Shown: positions 5,742-5,783 of the stretch, piece by piece
Layout: every line of letters starts with the position of its first letter
Position numbering within the stretch: the first letter of the stretch is position 1
Source of the DNA: Gemmatimonadota bacterium
Lineage (GTDB): Bacteria; Gemmatimonadota; Gemmatimonadetes; Gemmatimonadales; GWC2-71-9
Direction of reading: 5' to 3'
DNA length: 5,783 nt
NCBI GenBank assembly: GCA_003220985.1
Contig: QHTY01000162.1
Span: 1 to 5,783, forward strand
Translations under genes and position numbers: made by a program
Notes under the pieces: generated by a model
What the model was told of the DNA's origin: nothing
Database searches by the model: none
What the model saw: only the letters and a program-made list of their open reading frames with translations

Positions 5742-5783
5742 TTCACCATTTGGGCAGCATTCTTACGGGGACAGCGCGCGCCG

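Noticed and set aside
1..5783. Mobile elements, CRISPR repeats, tRNA or rRNA genes
   Set aside because: No spaced direct repeats, terminal inverted repeats, transposase motifs or RNA-gene signatures are visible; coding density leaves almost no room.

Overview
The window is 5.8 kb of compact, GC-rich bacterial DNA, almost all of it coding. High GC, two membrane-tethered regulatory layers and a CusRS/CopRS-like two-component pair suggest a high-GC, probably Gram-negative environmental bacterium. The sequence does not fix the phylum; Gemmatimonadota or a proteobacterium would fit, but that is a guess. There is no rRNA, tRNA, CRISPR array, insertion sequence or integrase.

Two transcription units converge near 850-893. 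On the + strand, a DUF4389-like membrane protein (41-667) is followed after 11 bases by a 56-residue membrane protein (679-849). Its Shine-Dalgarno tract is partly folded into a perfect 8-bp hairpin. On the - strand, reading right to left, lie a soluble GAF-domain histidine kinase (5714-4497), an OmpR/PhoB-type response regulator (4453-3767), a CusS-like membrane histidine kinase (3770-2700) and a heavy-metal P1B-type ATPase (2690-894). The last three are tightly packed: a 4-base GTGA overlap, then a 9-base gap in which the ATPase ribosome site touches the kinase stop codon.

The likely logic is a metal-efflux operon (regulator, membrane kinase, pump) with a second, cytosolic kinase in front. 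Two details make it more than a routine cus/cop-like locus. First, the pump has a TPCPL motif in its metal-binding helix plus QSGGE and QEALD motifs, which point to the P1B-5 (Nia-like, Ni/Fe) group and not to a copper or zinc pump. Second, the GAF domain of the extra kinase closely matches the heme-binding GAF-A of mycobacterial DosS/DosT. It keeps the histidine and tyrosine at the heme-ligand and distal positions, with a glycine where DosT rather than DosS is matched. The membrane kinase has almost no periplasmic sensor region. The working hypothesis is that a heme-based oxygen, NO or redox sensor and a stripped-down membrane kinase jointly control export of Fe2+/Ni2+-like metal. All functional assignments rest on motif reading and memory of family sequences, with no database search.
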